A stretch of DNA of 64,000 nucleotides from assembly GCF_014385105.1 (NCBI RefSeq), contig NZ_JACRTE010000003.1, positions 124,001 through 188,000 on the forward strand, written 5' to 3'. This document shows, one piece after another, positions 26,801 through 34,271 of this stretch. The stretch's first letter is position 1, and every line of letters begins with the position of its first letter. Source of the stretch: Qingrenia yutianensis (GTDB lineage Bacteria; Bacillota; Clostridia; UMGS1810). The notes below the pieces were generated by a model that saw only the letters and a program-made list of their open reading frames with translations, had not been told where the DNA came from and searched no databases. The position numbers and the translations under genes are program-made.

Positions 26801-29487
26801 AGGCATTTGTTTATGGAATAGACGGAGACGGACACAACTATCGGATGAAATCCGAGCCATTCACTGTTCGGTTTGAGAAAGAGTCCACCGACACCGCAAT
26901 TCGCATAAACGGCGAAACCGTATACGATCCGGCAAAGGCTAACTCTTTTTGTATTCCATACACCGTGCCGGCAGGAGTGAGCAATTTGGACTTTGAACAG
27001 ATTACGTGGCCTGCCGACGCAACTATTGATGTGAACAGAAATAACCGATTTGAGTGGTATTCAAAGGATCCGGACATTATTCAGATCGACAGCAAAACCG
27101 GAAAAGCCGAGGTTTTGCGCCCGGGAACAACTGAGGTTGGTTTTCATATTTATGAGCCGGACGGCATTGTTTTGGGTGGCACGCAGCTTCGGATTGATGT
27201 GCCGATTGCCGGTTTTGAAATAGAGCCAATAGACTACGCCGCTCATATTGGAGAGTCTTACATAAACCTGAAACCGAAGGTTAAGGCGGTTTGGGCTGCC
27301 AGCGGTTTGCGAATCACCGAAAATACGGATCAATATTTGGATTTCGACATCAGAAGCTGGTCCACCAGCGCTATGTCCGGTGCGGATATCAACAAAATTC
27401 AGTATAACGATTATCTGAGGTTTAATTATCGGGTGTTCACCAAGAACGGCTATTTCTTACCGTTGCAAAGAGACAGTGAATATGGCGGCTATGTTTACTA
27501 CTGCGTGAACGCAGATGCCTTGGAAATTAAAGGCTTTACGGGTGATGACAAGGTATACAAGGCAAAAGAGATTGGTGCATATGCCGCCTATCAGGGGGGC
27601 AGCGAGAATTATTGGGCGCGAACGTTTTGTTATAAGGAAACCGGCGTTTATGCCTTTGAAGAGGGCGATCCCGCTATTTCAAAGCTGTGCATCCCGACAA
27701 CCGTATTTGTCAAAGATCCCAATACCACATATCTGGAAACAGTGAATATCACAACTCGTGAGCCGGTTAAAAACGATTATCGCTATGAGGGCGATGACTG
27801 GAAAAATGGATACTACACCACCTATCTAAACGGAAACATAAGCTCTCTCAGGGGGGTTACCGATGTAAACGGTGAAGAGCTCTGGGGATATTCAAGCAGG
27901 GTTTCTAAGCTCACGGAGCCGCCCAAAGGCAGCGGCAATCCCTATGAAGATGCAAAAGGCGAGAGTTCTCTGGAATGGTGGAACGGCGTGATAGAGCCGG
28001 TTTATGATGATAAACAAAAGCCCACTGCACGCTATACCGACGGCACTTATTTCAACGATGTTACTATGGAGCTTGCGTGGAAGGATACTGCAGCCGGGCA
28101 GAAGTTCGCCGTTGACCCCAACGCCACCATTTATGTGAACGGTCATGCTATGAACAACGTCACTATCTACTATGATTTTCAGTTTGACGAAAGTTTGCAC
28201 ACGGCTATTTATTTCAAGTATTATTTTGACGTGGGAAGCACTGAGTCATACACCTCTGCCACTGTGAAGGGAATCTGCGATCCCCGAATCGGCGAAATGC
28301 CCACTCTTGTGGAGGAAACTTATGTGGAAGAGTCAGAAGAACTGTATGTTTCCAAGCTTATCTGGTTTGTGGATAAAAACGGCAACCAAAAATATGATTC
28401 CGGTGAGGAGTGCCGCATTCGATACGACAGTGAGGGAAATTATGATTCTGCCAACAGCGATTTGACTGCAAACGGCACCTTCCGTGCAGACAGAAAATAC
28501 AGCGTGTTTGTGGAGGTATCCTCCGAAGGAGGACGCATTGCAAACGGCGGTATATTCCAGCTGTATATGACTTTGGATAACGGTGCGAACGCTTTGCTCT
28601 CCGTTGACAACTCCACCGGCGGTGCATACCACTATAATAAAAGCACAAACTTAGTCGGACGTTTTGACGCAACATTTATAAAGGACGACCCGATGGCATT
28701 TTATCGGTTCAACGAGTATCCCGGTTATGACGCAGACGGTTTCGCGTCTTCATCATACTGGGTTAAGGATGTGGAGACGGGGGAAAGTATGTTTGGTAAA
28801 TCGCTGTTGCCCGGAAAGAAATATGAGTTTGATGTGATTTATGTTTCCTCCGATTCATGCCGGTTTGCAGATGACTTCACAGTTACTGTGGATGGCGCTC
28901 AGCTCACCGACGGTGTGACCTTAGAGGCGGACAGAACTCGTGTTAGAATTCAGTATTCCTTCACTCTGAATTCCAATGGAACGAAGGTTATCGGAAAGAC
29001 GGTAAGTTATAACCCAAATAATCCGCCGATTGTTGAATTAAGACAGAATGGAGTCAAAATTTATGATGCGGTTCTTGACGGCGGCAAGGCGGTCGGTGAT
29101 AAAATAACGCACGAATTCACCTTTGACACGGTAAATGCCGGCAAATATGACCTTGTTGTCATAAAAAGCGGACATTTGTTATACACTGTAAGAGGTATAG
29201 AGGTGAGCAACAGTGACATAGACCTAAAGACTCACGCAAACGAAAAAATCAGCACAATCACGCTGTTGGCGGGTGATGTGAACGGCGATGGAAAAATAAA
29301 CAATCTCGACTATGCTGTTGTGCTGAATCCCTTAAACTTTAATAAGGGATATAATTCTCCGAGTGATGTGAAAGATATATCGGCAGATATTAACGGAGAT
29401 AAAAAAATTAACAATTTGGATTATGCTATTATTCTTAATCCGATACATTTTAATAAGTCTTGTGATGTGTGTACATTAACGTACTAA
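23827..29487 (+). CDS. giant secreted protein with beta-helix, Ig-like region and C-terminal dockerin
   Basis: 1886 residues. A signal peptide is followed by a Pro/Glu/Thr-rich linker (about 45-125) that includes a duplicated 27-base unit. A beta-helix-like region follows (about 150-470; NKVIDLNGKTIYIKPYQYD, GNGSKLTIVDSKGGGKI). A long string of beta-sandwich modules comes next, including a Big_2-like Ig domain (about 1065-1140; KDPDIIQIDSKTGKAEVLRP). A type I dockerin ends the protein, with two calcium-loop repeats, GDVNGDGKINNLDYAVVLNP and DINGDKKINNLDYAIILNP. Dockerins bind cohesins, so the protein should attach to a partner. No catalytic signature is recognised. ATG 23827 follows AAGGAGG; an earlier in-frame ATG at 23773 has no such site. 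Confidence 0.85.
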   Translation: MKRLRKKLVTARILAFVTAVAMLSGIGIAASEGNSADSIDASENTVISETAQAPESPTAAEPPELPTAAEPPEQTAEAETTEAPEVPTESDVPEFPKVSDMPEAMEMPEFPEEDETPDVSGNIVEFGSLNQEEAQTPMMASMGANSGDMALAADDYSQWINIGNHKAPDGTNYKADSKFWYEGMVLCLESESADAKIRLQSDISVEENFFENEKNNWIVDVNVKRNKVIDLNGKTIYIKPYQYDKDNTFFYGKNFSTGIAKHYTMFNIGNGSKLTIVDSKGGGKIRCDSWLLSEKDMDDAETSCVDMFNVSSGGELFINASGAEFVCGRSKKQYLYAASCNGPDNEYCYDGYARGQVNGSVVVAGENSKVTVVGGSLLARGYSLTPSTGWKPSGGAESVKKCAVFQVAKGAEINITDGYFKGCGGADVFQYWYSDKDKISVNIKAGTFDTHKVDKVVIQGHLSSTTDIPNAFKGLSRDNYMPGRYGDVNILKEWVNMDEADLIYGGEELTEEDGDATGSKKTVIKPKTQSKYFNSDSRVEIENHTSDGSKEYNPNENIPYYVSAKYTPYYSLKEEEWLAYDYQNRTDRTIKWYYTLYKSLGDSPLSAELESTAPICNLNDLRTNKGDKITYQNGQMYQLKMRVEEKWVGHNTYTRSFAGTYMFYVSDAPVGEVTKFMNFEVKTTVTGTGEPQNFESFPDAATISKLQEMGIKDDTESSYDYRYYYLDEFGKTVYTKWIDYGSGKPPEARWAFAPLKPGPIDLRLGLLIPGNGGEGSYTKIYKTVFAMPSISVWREGSGDTEFVTPDRNDVVYAITGMNVTLNPGLEFLNELDLKDPQTGKKLTVADVEWEFRELSGTGYVPLDVDVDNNGCCSVDRSGTYRAKFTYDGRTWYSPNPILLSGKNYDNNRMPYITGKNSHTSWSDPHVLQINLNKDANWYTVTEYWLKAKSHPYGASIGSSQKKCDSNGSLDIKKFFSGTTTADNFKPGDYTFEAFVYGIDGDGHNYRMKSEPFTVRFEKESTDTAIRINGETVYDPAKANSFCIPYTVPAGVSNLDFEQITWPADATIDVNRNNRFEWYSKDPDIIQIDSKTGKAEVLRPGTTEVGFHIYEPDGIVLGGTQLRIDVPIAGFEIEPIDYAAHIGESYINLKPKVKAVWAASGLRITENTDQYLDFDIRSWSTSAMSGADINKIQYNDYLRFNYRVFTKNGYFLPLQRDSEYGGYVYYCVNADALEIKGFTGDDKVYKAKEIGAYAAYQGGSENYWARTFCYKETGVYAFEEGDPAISKLCIPTTVFVKDPNTTYLETVNITTREPVKNDYRYEGDDWKNGYYTTYLNGNISSLRGVTDVNGEELWGYSSRVSKLTEPPKGSGNPYEDAKGESSLEWWNGVIEPVYDDKQKPTARYTDGTYFNDVTMELAWKDTAAGQKFAVDPNATIYVNGHAMNNVTIYYDFQFDESLHTAIYFKYYFDVGSTESYTSATVKGICDPRIGEMPTLVEETYVEESEELYVSKLIWFVDKNGNQKYDSGEECRIRYDSEGNYDSANSDLTANGTFRADRKYSVFVEVSSEGGRIANGGIFQLYMTLDNGANALLSVDNSTGGAYHYNKSTNLVGRFDATFIKDDPMAFYRFNEYPGYDADGFASSSYWVKDVETGESMFGKSLLPGKKYEFDVIYVSSDSCRFADDFTVTVDGAQLTDGVTLEADRTRVRIQYSFTLNSNGTKVIGKTVSYNPNNPPIVELRQNGVKIYDAVLDGGKAVGDKITHEFTFDTVNAGKYDLVVIKSGHLLYTVRGIEVSNSDIDLKTHANEKISTITLLAGDVNGDGKINNLDYAVVLNPLNFNKGYNSPSDVKDISADINGDKKINNLDYAIILNPIHFNKSCDVCTLTY
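23994..24047 (+). repeat. two tandem 27-base units in the Pro/Glu linker
   Basis: Units 23994-24020 and 24021-24047 differ only at the last base. Each begins GCCGACTGCGGCGGAACCGC and encodes nine residues, giving the tandem PTAAEPPEL/PTAAEPPEQ in the linker of the dockerin protein; recent slippage or duplication. Confidence 0.8.
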
Positions 29488-29501
29488 AAAGGAGGATGAA
29501 T

Positions 29502-32500
29502 ATGAAAACATCAAAACAATTAATTTCAGTTTTATTGACATTGGTCATGGTTCTCGGCATGATTTCCTCGGCGGCATTTGCTGCCGGCGGAGATTATTCA
29601 ACCAGAATGGTTGTGGAAAAGGTTTCTAATTCCAATATAGATATTAAATGGATGGCACAAACCAAAAACGGAGCCGTTATGAAAACTGTTTCTGCCATCA
29701 TATTTAAGTATGACAATACGAAATATGATATGCTGACAAATGACGGTGAGGTTATAACAACAAAAACCATGAGCGACAATCTATTTGGCGAATATACAGA
29801 TGCATCTTATGCTCAAAGGGTAGCTGTGATAGATTCTCCCGGTCTTTGGAACAACAGCGGAATCTATACGGAAGCAAAAGGGAATTGGACATTTGTTCTT
29901 ATCAATCTTTTATCGGGCAGTTCAATGGCAAAAAAAGAATACACAACGGAAACCGCTCTCGCAGTTGTTCACTTGAAGCTTAAGAGCGGTTCGGTTGATA
30001 GCGGAATTTCACAAGACAGTATTGCATTGGCAACGGCAGCCGAAGCAGATGGCTGTGCTCAGTCGGGTATAGTTGTATTTATAGGTGCAGACAATAAGCC
30101 CCTTATCTACGGGAAGACTGATGGCACACCGGACACACTTTCTATAACACCCTCAATTGATGCGGGAACCGGCATAACCTTTATTGCTCCTCCCAAACCT
30201 TCTCCAACTATCACAACAGCTCCAACAGCAACCGTAACTTATGGCGACACAGTAAGCGACAGTGCGTTAACGGGCGGAGTGGCTTCCGTTGCAGGAACAT
30301 TCAAATGGGCAGATGGTGTAACAACCTACGGCAACGCAGGCACAAAAACGCTTAAAGCAAAGTTTGTTCCCACAGATACGGCAAATTATGCAACGGTTGA
30401 AGATATTGATGTTAATGTTAAGGTAAACAAGGCGTCGGCGCCTGCTGCTCCCACAGGTTTAAAGGGTATAAAAGGACAGACTTTGTCCACAGTTTCCCTC
30501 CCGGGCGGCTGGACTTGGGCTGACGGCACGACAGTTATGAACACTGCCGGAACGCAGACCTTTAAGGCAAATTACACAGATACAACCGGTAATTATGAAA
30601 ATGCGACAAATGTTGATGTTTCGGTCAATGTAACTGCAAAATCGACCGCAGCTTTGACGGGGCTTACGCAAAGCGGCTGCACCTACGGTGAAACGCTTTC
30701 TGCACCGAGCTACACAAAGCCCGCCGGCACGATTGATTCCACAATAAAAGTTACCTATATGGGCAAAGGCGGCACAACCTATGCGGAATCCGCAGCAAAA
30801 CCCGTAAAATCAGGGACTTACACCGTAAAGTTAACGCTTGAAACGGCGGATACAATTTACAGCGGAACTGCGGACTTCACAATCGCACAAAAAGATGTTA
30901 CCATACGCGGCTTTAAGGTGCCGAACAGCGCTTATAACGGCGATACGAAAACATCTTTTAATGCAGCCGCCGCAGAAATCGTCGGCAAGATAACGGGCGA
31001 TGATGTAACCGTTGACACCACCGCCGCAGAGGCAAACTTTGCACAAAAGGATGTCGGCAATGATATTTCCGTTAATTTCACAGGCGTGAAGCTTGCAGGC
31101 GCAGATAAGGACAATTACAGAATTAACAGCGTTGAGCCTGCAAAGGCAAACATCTATCAAAGAACTCTTACGGTTAAACCGGACAGCGGCTTGAGCAAAA
31201 AATACGGCGAGGCAGACCCCGCATTGAGCAGCACTGTAAGCGGAACTATTTACGGTGAGATGTACATAATTGACGGCAAGCTGGAAAGAGAAGCAGGCGA
31301 AAATGTCGGCAATTATAAAATTCTCCTCGGCACGCTGGCTCTTAAAGACAACGGAGCCTTCAAAGCATCAAACTATATACTGAGCCTTGATACGACCGCA
31401 GTATACTTTGAGATCAAAAAAGCTCCTGCTCCGTCCGCTCCCACAGGGTTAAGCGGTATGAAGGGTAAAACGCTTGCAACCGTTCCTCTTACAGGCGGCT
31501 GGGCTTGGGCTGACGGCACGACAGTTATGAACACTGCCGGAACGCAGTCCTTTAAGGCAAATTACACAGATACAACAGGCAATTATGAAAATGCGACAAA
31601 TGTTGATGTAACAGTAGAAGTTATTGATAAAACGAATGTCAGCGCAAGCATCACCTTCGCTGACGGCGAGCTGACATATAACGGCGCAGGGCAGGCTTAT
31701 GAAACCGCAAGCATTTCCGGCATTACGGCAGGCGCTAACCCCGGCTGGACTTATGTTTACGCACCCTCCGGCACAGGCTCGCTCGATGCTTCGGGCAAGC
31801 CGCAGAACGCAGGCACATACACCGTAACGGCAACCTATGAGGATGATGACAATTACGGTACAAAGAGCGCCGTGCTTAAAATCAAAAAGGCTGTTCCGAC
31901 GGGAACTCCGAAGTATACGGAAATAACTTCTTCGGACAAAACTCTTGCAGACGCAGCTATAACGACAACAGGCGCAGACTTCACTGCTTTGGGTACAGTT
32001 ATCTGGGTGGCTGACGACGGCGTAACACCGCTTCCGGACACAACTGTGGTTGCGGCAAACACCTATTACAAATGGCTGTTCACACCGACCGACACAAACA
32101 ATTACGAAACACTGACAGGAACAATTCGCCTTTATTACAAATCATCGGGCGGAGGCGGCGGACGAAGCACTTCACGCTACACCGTATCGTTTGAATCGAA
32201 CGGCGGCAGCAAGGTTTCAAATCAGACCGTTACAAGAAACAGCGTTATGAAAGAGCCGACAGCGCCGACAAAAGAAAACTTTGATTTTGACGGTTGGTAC
32301 TCGGATAAGAAACTCAAAACCAAGTACGATTTTTCCGCAAAGGTAACAAAGAGCTTCACACTCTATGCAAAATGGACGGAAAAGGATAATTCGGTAAATC
32401 AGATTATCTTAACAATCGGCAAAAAGGACACACAGGTATTCGGCAAGGCGAAATCAAATGATGTTGCTCCGAAAATCGTAAACAACCGTACAATGCTTCC

Positions 32501-32810
32501 GGCAAGGTTTGTTGCCGAAAACCTCGGTGCTGATGTTTCGTGGGACGGCGATAAAGAACTTGTGACGATTAAAGGGAAAAATCTTAAAACAGGTGAGGAT
32601 GTAACTATACTTATTACCATCGGCGCTGCAACAGCAAAGGTAAACGGCAAGGAAATCAAGCTTGATTCTGCCGCATTTGTTGAGAATGACCGCACCTACA
32701 CACCAATTCGCTTTATATCCGAGGAACTCGGCGCAAGTGTTGAATGGGTTGAAAAGGATAAGAAGGTAATTATCACAAAGCCCGAAATCAAAAAGGCTGA
32801 AACAAAGTAA
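29502..32810 (+). CDS. large secreted surface protein with Ig-like/MBG repeats, InlB B-repeat and stalk domain
   Basis: 1102 residues. The signal peptide is followed by an N-terminal beta domain (about 30-230; SAIIFKYDNTKYDML and ALAVVHLKLKSG) that has cohesin-like spacing. Several MBG/YDG-type repeats follow (about 240-870). A Gly-rich hinge leads to a Listeria-Bacteroides (InlB B) repeat, RYTVSFESNGGSKV...FDGWYSD...LYAKW. The C-terminus is a copper amine oxidase N-like stalk domain, NRTMLPARFVAENLGADVSW and DRTYTPIRFISEELGASVEW. It starts 15 bases after the dockerin protein behind AAAGGAGG, so the two are co-expressed and may form a dockerin-cohesin-like pair (inference). A strong terminator follows. 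Confidence 0.85.
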   Translation: MKTSKQLISVLLTLVMVLGMISSAAFAAGGDYSTRMVVEKVSNSNIDIKWMAQTKNGAVMKTVSAIIFKYDNTKYDMLTNDGEVITTKTMSDNLFGEYTDASYAQRVAVIDSPGLWNNSGIYTEAKGNWTFVLINLLSGSSMAKKEYTTETALAVVHLKLKSGSVDSGISQDSIALATAAEADGCAQSGIVVFIGADNKPLIYGKTDGTPDTLSITPSIDAGTGITFIAPPKPSPTITTAPTATVTYGDTVSDSALTGGVASVAGTFKWADGVTTYGNAGTKTLKAKFVPTDTANYATVEDIDVNVKVNKASAPAAPTGLKGIKGQTLSTVSLPGGWTWADGTTVMNTAGTQTFKANYTDTTGNYENATNVDVSVNVTAKSTAALTGLTQSGCTYGETLSAPSYTKPAGTIDSTIKVTYMGKGGTTYAESAAKPVKSGTYTVKLTLETADTIYSGTADFTIAQKDVTIRGFKVPNSAYNGDTKTSFNAAAAEIVGKITGDDVTVDTTAAEANFAQKDVGNDISVNFTGVKLAGADKDNYRINSVEPAKANIYQRTLTVKPDSGLSKKYGEADPALSSTVSGTIYGEMYIIDGKLEREAGENVGNYKILLGTLALKDNGAFKASNYILSLDTTAVYFEIKKAPAPSAPTGLSGMKGKTLATVPLTGGWAWADGTTVMNTAGTQSFKANYTDTTGNYENATNVDVTVEVIDKTNVSASITFADGELTYNGAGQAYETASISGITAGANPGWTYVYAPSGTGSLDASGKPQNAGTYTVTATYEDDDNYGTKSAVLKIKKAVPTGTPKYTEITSSDKTLADAAITTTGADFTALGTVIWVADDGVTPLPDTTVVAANTYYKWLFTPTDTNNYETLTGTIRLYYKSSGGGGGRSTSRYTVSFESNGGSKVSNQTVTRNSVMKEPTAPTKENFDFDGWYSDKKLKTKYDFSAKVTKSFTLYAKWTEKDNSVNQIILTIGKKDTQVFGKAKSNDVAPKIVNNRTMLPARFVAENLGADVSWDGDKELVTIKGKNLKTGEDVTILITIGAATAKVNGKEIKLDSAAFVENDRTYTPIRFISEELGASVEWVEKDKKVIITKPEIKKAETK
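30511..31610 (+). repeat. duplicated module, copies 990 bases apart
   Basis: About 110 bases from 30511 recur at 31501 with only a few substitutions (both contain TGGGCTGACGGCACGACAGT), encoding the same GTTVMNTAGTQ-F-KANYTDTTGNYENATNVDV segment in the surface protein. The exact offset of 990 bases keeps the frame and marks an internal domain duplication or gene conversion. Confidence 0.85.
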
Positions 32811-32856
32811 CACTAAATAAAGCTTTCCGAACAGGAAATTGGTGACGGCATAGCAG

Positions 32857-32904
32857 GCCGCCCGGTATAGAGGCAAAACGCCTTTATTGCCGGGCGGCTT
32901 TTTT
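32857..32904 (+). terminator. strong intrinsic terminator
   Basis: GCCGCCCGG (32857-32865) pairs with CCGGGCGGC (32890-32898), with inner pairing TAGAGGC/GCCTTTA, followed by six T. Closes the dockerin and surface protein transcription unit. Confidence 0.9.
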
Positions 32905-33031
32905 GTGCCTTTTTATATGATATTACAAAGCAAAGGAAGCGAAAGCGATTACCTCATAAATAAAAAATTGCCCTGCATAGGACAAAATTATGCTTTTTGT
33001 CGGATATGCCCTGCGGCACGGAGGACACTTT

Positions 33032-33181
33032 ATGAAGCCAGTGCAAAGCTCAAAAAGCATAAGCCTAAAGGACATCACCGCAAATCTTCGGGAAAACATC
33101 ACAGAAAACCACCACCGTATCATAGCCGTGCTCCGCCTCTCTCTTTTGTGCAAATTCAACAAAATTTACACAAAAGGGTGA
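33032..33181 (+). CDS. short hypothetical protein (49 residues)
   Basis: ATG 33032 has GGAGG seven bases upstream. The product (SISLKDITANLRENITENHH then a short hydrophobic part) is basic and has no recognised family. It lies in the scar region between the terminator and a decayed recombinase, where mobile-element leftovers are expected. Confidence 0.4.
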   Translation: MKPVQSSKSISLKDITANLRENITENHHRIIAVLRLSLLCKFNKIYTKG

Positions 33182-33185
33182 AATT

Positions 33186-33293
33186 ATGAAATTATTTTTT
33201 GAAAGTTACAATGGGCTTGTGACATTAGGTACTACAATGAATTTCGGAAGGAGGTGTAACGGCTGTGACGGGTACGGCTATTTAATAGCATAA
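33186..33293 (+). CDS. 35-residue peptide frame
   Basis: Starts four bases after the previous stop with GGGTGA as a possible ribosome site. The peptide ends in FGRRCNGCDGYGYLIA, rich in Gly, Tyr and two Cys. It could be a small peptide gene or chance; no modifying enzymes are nearby. Confidence 0.3.
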   Translation: MKLFFESYNGLVTLGTTMNFGRRCNGCDGYGYLIA

Positions 33294-33377
33294 TCAAAGG
33301 GATTGATATAATTCGATAACCTTGTTATCTGTATATCAGTCCTTTTGCTTATATTATTAAGTTTTAGGGGGTGCCTT

Positions 33378-33560
33378 ATGATAGAAAAAAATGATTTTAT
33401 AACAATTAAAGAATCTAAATTGGGAAAGGAATCATCTTTTACAAAAATAAAGGTCAAGGGCGGTTGTGTAATAAATGTGAAAAGCAAATTTAATAATACA
33501 GTAGATTTGATTGAAGCACTAAAACAGGGAGTTTTTTTATCAATACAATCTGAACAGTAA
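33378..33560 (+). CDS. short hypothetical protein (60 residues)
   Basis: ATG 33378 follows AGGGGGTG. The product (KNDFITIKESKLGKESSFTK, then VKGGCVINVKSKF) is a small soluble beta/alpha protein of no recognised family. It lies in AT-rich sequence unlike the operon upstream, next to recombinase remains. Confidence 0.5.
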   Translation: MIEKNDFITIKESKLGKESSFTKIKVKGGCVINVKSKFNNTVDLIEALKQGVFLSIQSEQ

Positions 33561-33564
33561 TTTT

Positions 33565-33593
33565 TTGCGTTAATCGCTACAATAATGTATAAT
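33565..33593 (+). promoter_or_regulatory. sigma-A-like promoter before recombinase remnant
   Basis: TTGCGT (33565-33570), 17-base spacer, TATAAT (33588-33593). It points at the decayed recombinase and now has no intact gene. Confidence 0.4.
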
Positions 33594-33616
33594 AGTTATT
33601 GAACAGGAGTTTAAGA

Positions 33617-33854
33617 TGCGGTACATATTCAAATCACGGGAAAAATGTATGCACTTCTCATAATATCCGTGAAGAGGTTCTTGAAGCCATTGTGTTAAAT
33701 GAATAAGTTTTTAGCTCGTGAGTTAATTGAGCCGATAACTGTTTCCGCATATTATAAGGTTGACGGCGAAACAACGCAAGATGTAGACATAAACTATAAA
33801 TTTGTGGGAAATCTAAAAAATTCAGAAATAAATTTTTTGAAGCAGGCTATGTGA
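33617..33854 (+). pseudogene. serine recombinase C-terminal remnant (zinc ribbon and DUF4368-like tail)
   Basis: Two overlapping frames preserve pieces of a large serine recombinase. Frame one (33617-33706) reads CGTYSNHGKNVCTSHNIREE followed by VLEAIVLNE and a stop, the recombinase zinc-ribbon segment with its typical CTSH-IRE-VLE motif. Frame two (33699-33854) reads FLARELIEPITVSAYYKVDG and INYKFVGNL, matching the C-terminal DUF4368-type tail. The catalytic domain and the coiled coil are gone. It marks a former mobile element next to the tRNA-Ser genes. Confidence 0.75.
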
Positions 33855-33908
33855 TAGCCGTAATATTGCGGCAAAGAAACAACCGCTTTATTATGGCTGT
33901 TTTAGGGC

Positions 33909-33943
33909 AAAAAAATTATGGTCATTATCAAAAATGACCATAA
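33909..33943 (-). terminator. terminator of the tRNA-Ser unit
   Basis: On the minus strand TTATGGTCATT pairs with AATGACCATAA over an 11-bp stem (33916-33943) and is followed by seven T. It lies six bases past the 3' end of the tRNA-Ser(GCU) gene. Confidence 0.85.
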
Positions 33944-33948
33944 AATTG

Positions 33949-34039
33949 TGGCGGAGAAGGAGAGATTTGAACTCTCGCGCCGGTTGCCCGACCTACACCC
34001 TTAGCAGGGGCGCCTCTTCGACCTCTTGAGTACTTCTCC
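33949..34039 (-). tRNA. tRNA-Ser (anticodon GCU)
   Basis: 91 bases including encoded CCA. Acceptor stem GGAGAAG/CTTCTCC, anticodon stem CGCCC/GGGTG with loop CTGCTAA (anticodon GCT), long variable arm typical of class II serine tRNA, T loop TTCAAAT. Reads AGC and AGU codons. Confidence 0.95.
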
Positions 34040-34087
34040 AAAAAGTTTGCTGAAAATAAAATATTTAATTCACATTGCAAAACAAAG

Positions 34088-34175
34088 TGGCGGAGAGGCA
34101 GAGATTCGAACTCTGGGTGCTGAAAGCATCACTAGTTTTCAAGACTAGCTCCTTAAACCACTCGGACACCTCTCC
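34088..34175 (-). tRNA. tRNA-Ser (anticodon UGA)
   Basis: 88 bases including encoded CCA. Acceptor stem GGAGAGG/CCTCTCC, anticodon stem CTAGT/ACTAG with loop CTTGAAA (anticodon TGA), long variable arm, T loop TTCGAAT. First gene of a two-tRNA serine operon. Confidence 0.96.
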
Positions 34176-34197
34176 GTGCAGTTTTGCAACGTAAACT

Positions 34198-34226
34198 ATT
34201 ATACCAGTTAACGCGCGATATGTCAA
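34198..34226 (-). promoter_or_regulatory. consensus promoter of the tRNA-Ser operon
   Basis: On the minus strand: TTGACA (34221-34226), 17-base spacer, TATAAT (34198-34203). A perfect sigma-A consensus about 22 bases upstream of the mature tRNA 5' end. Confidence 0.92.
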
Positions 34227-34271
34227 GTGTTTTTTGAAAATTTATCCCGTCTTTTTCCAAAAATGAGGAAG

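Noticed and set aside
32887..33189. 100-codon plus-strand frame after the terminator
   Set aside because: Begins within the terminator stem and overlaps a better-supported short frame with a ribosome site; composition (Pro/His/Lys-rich) looks non-coding.
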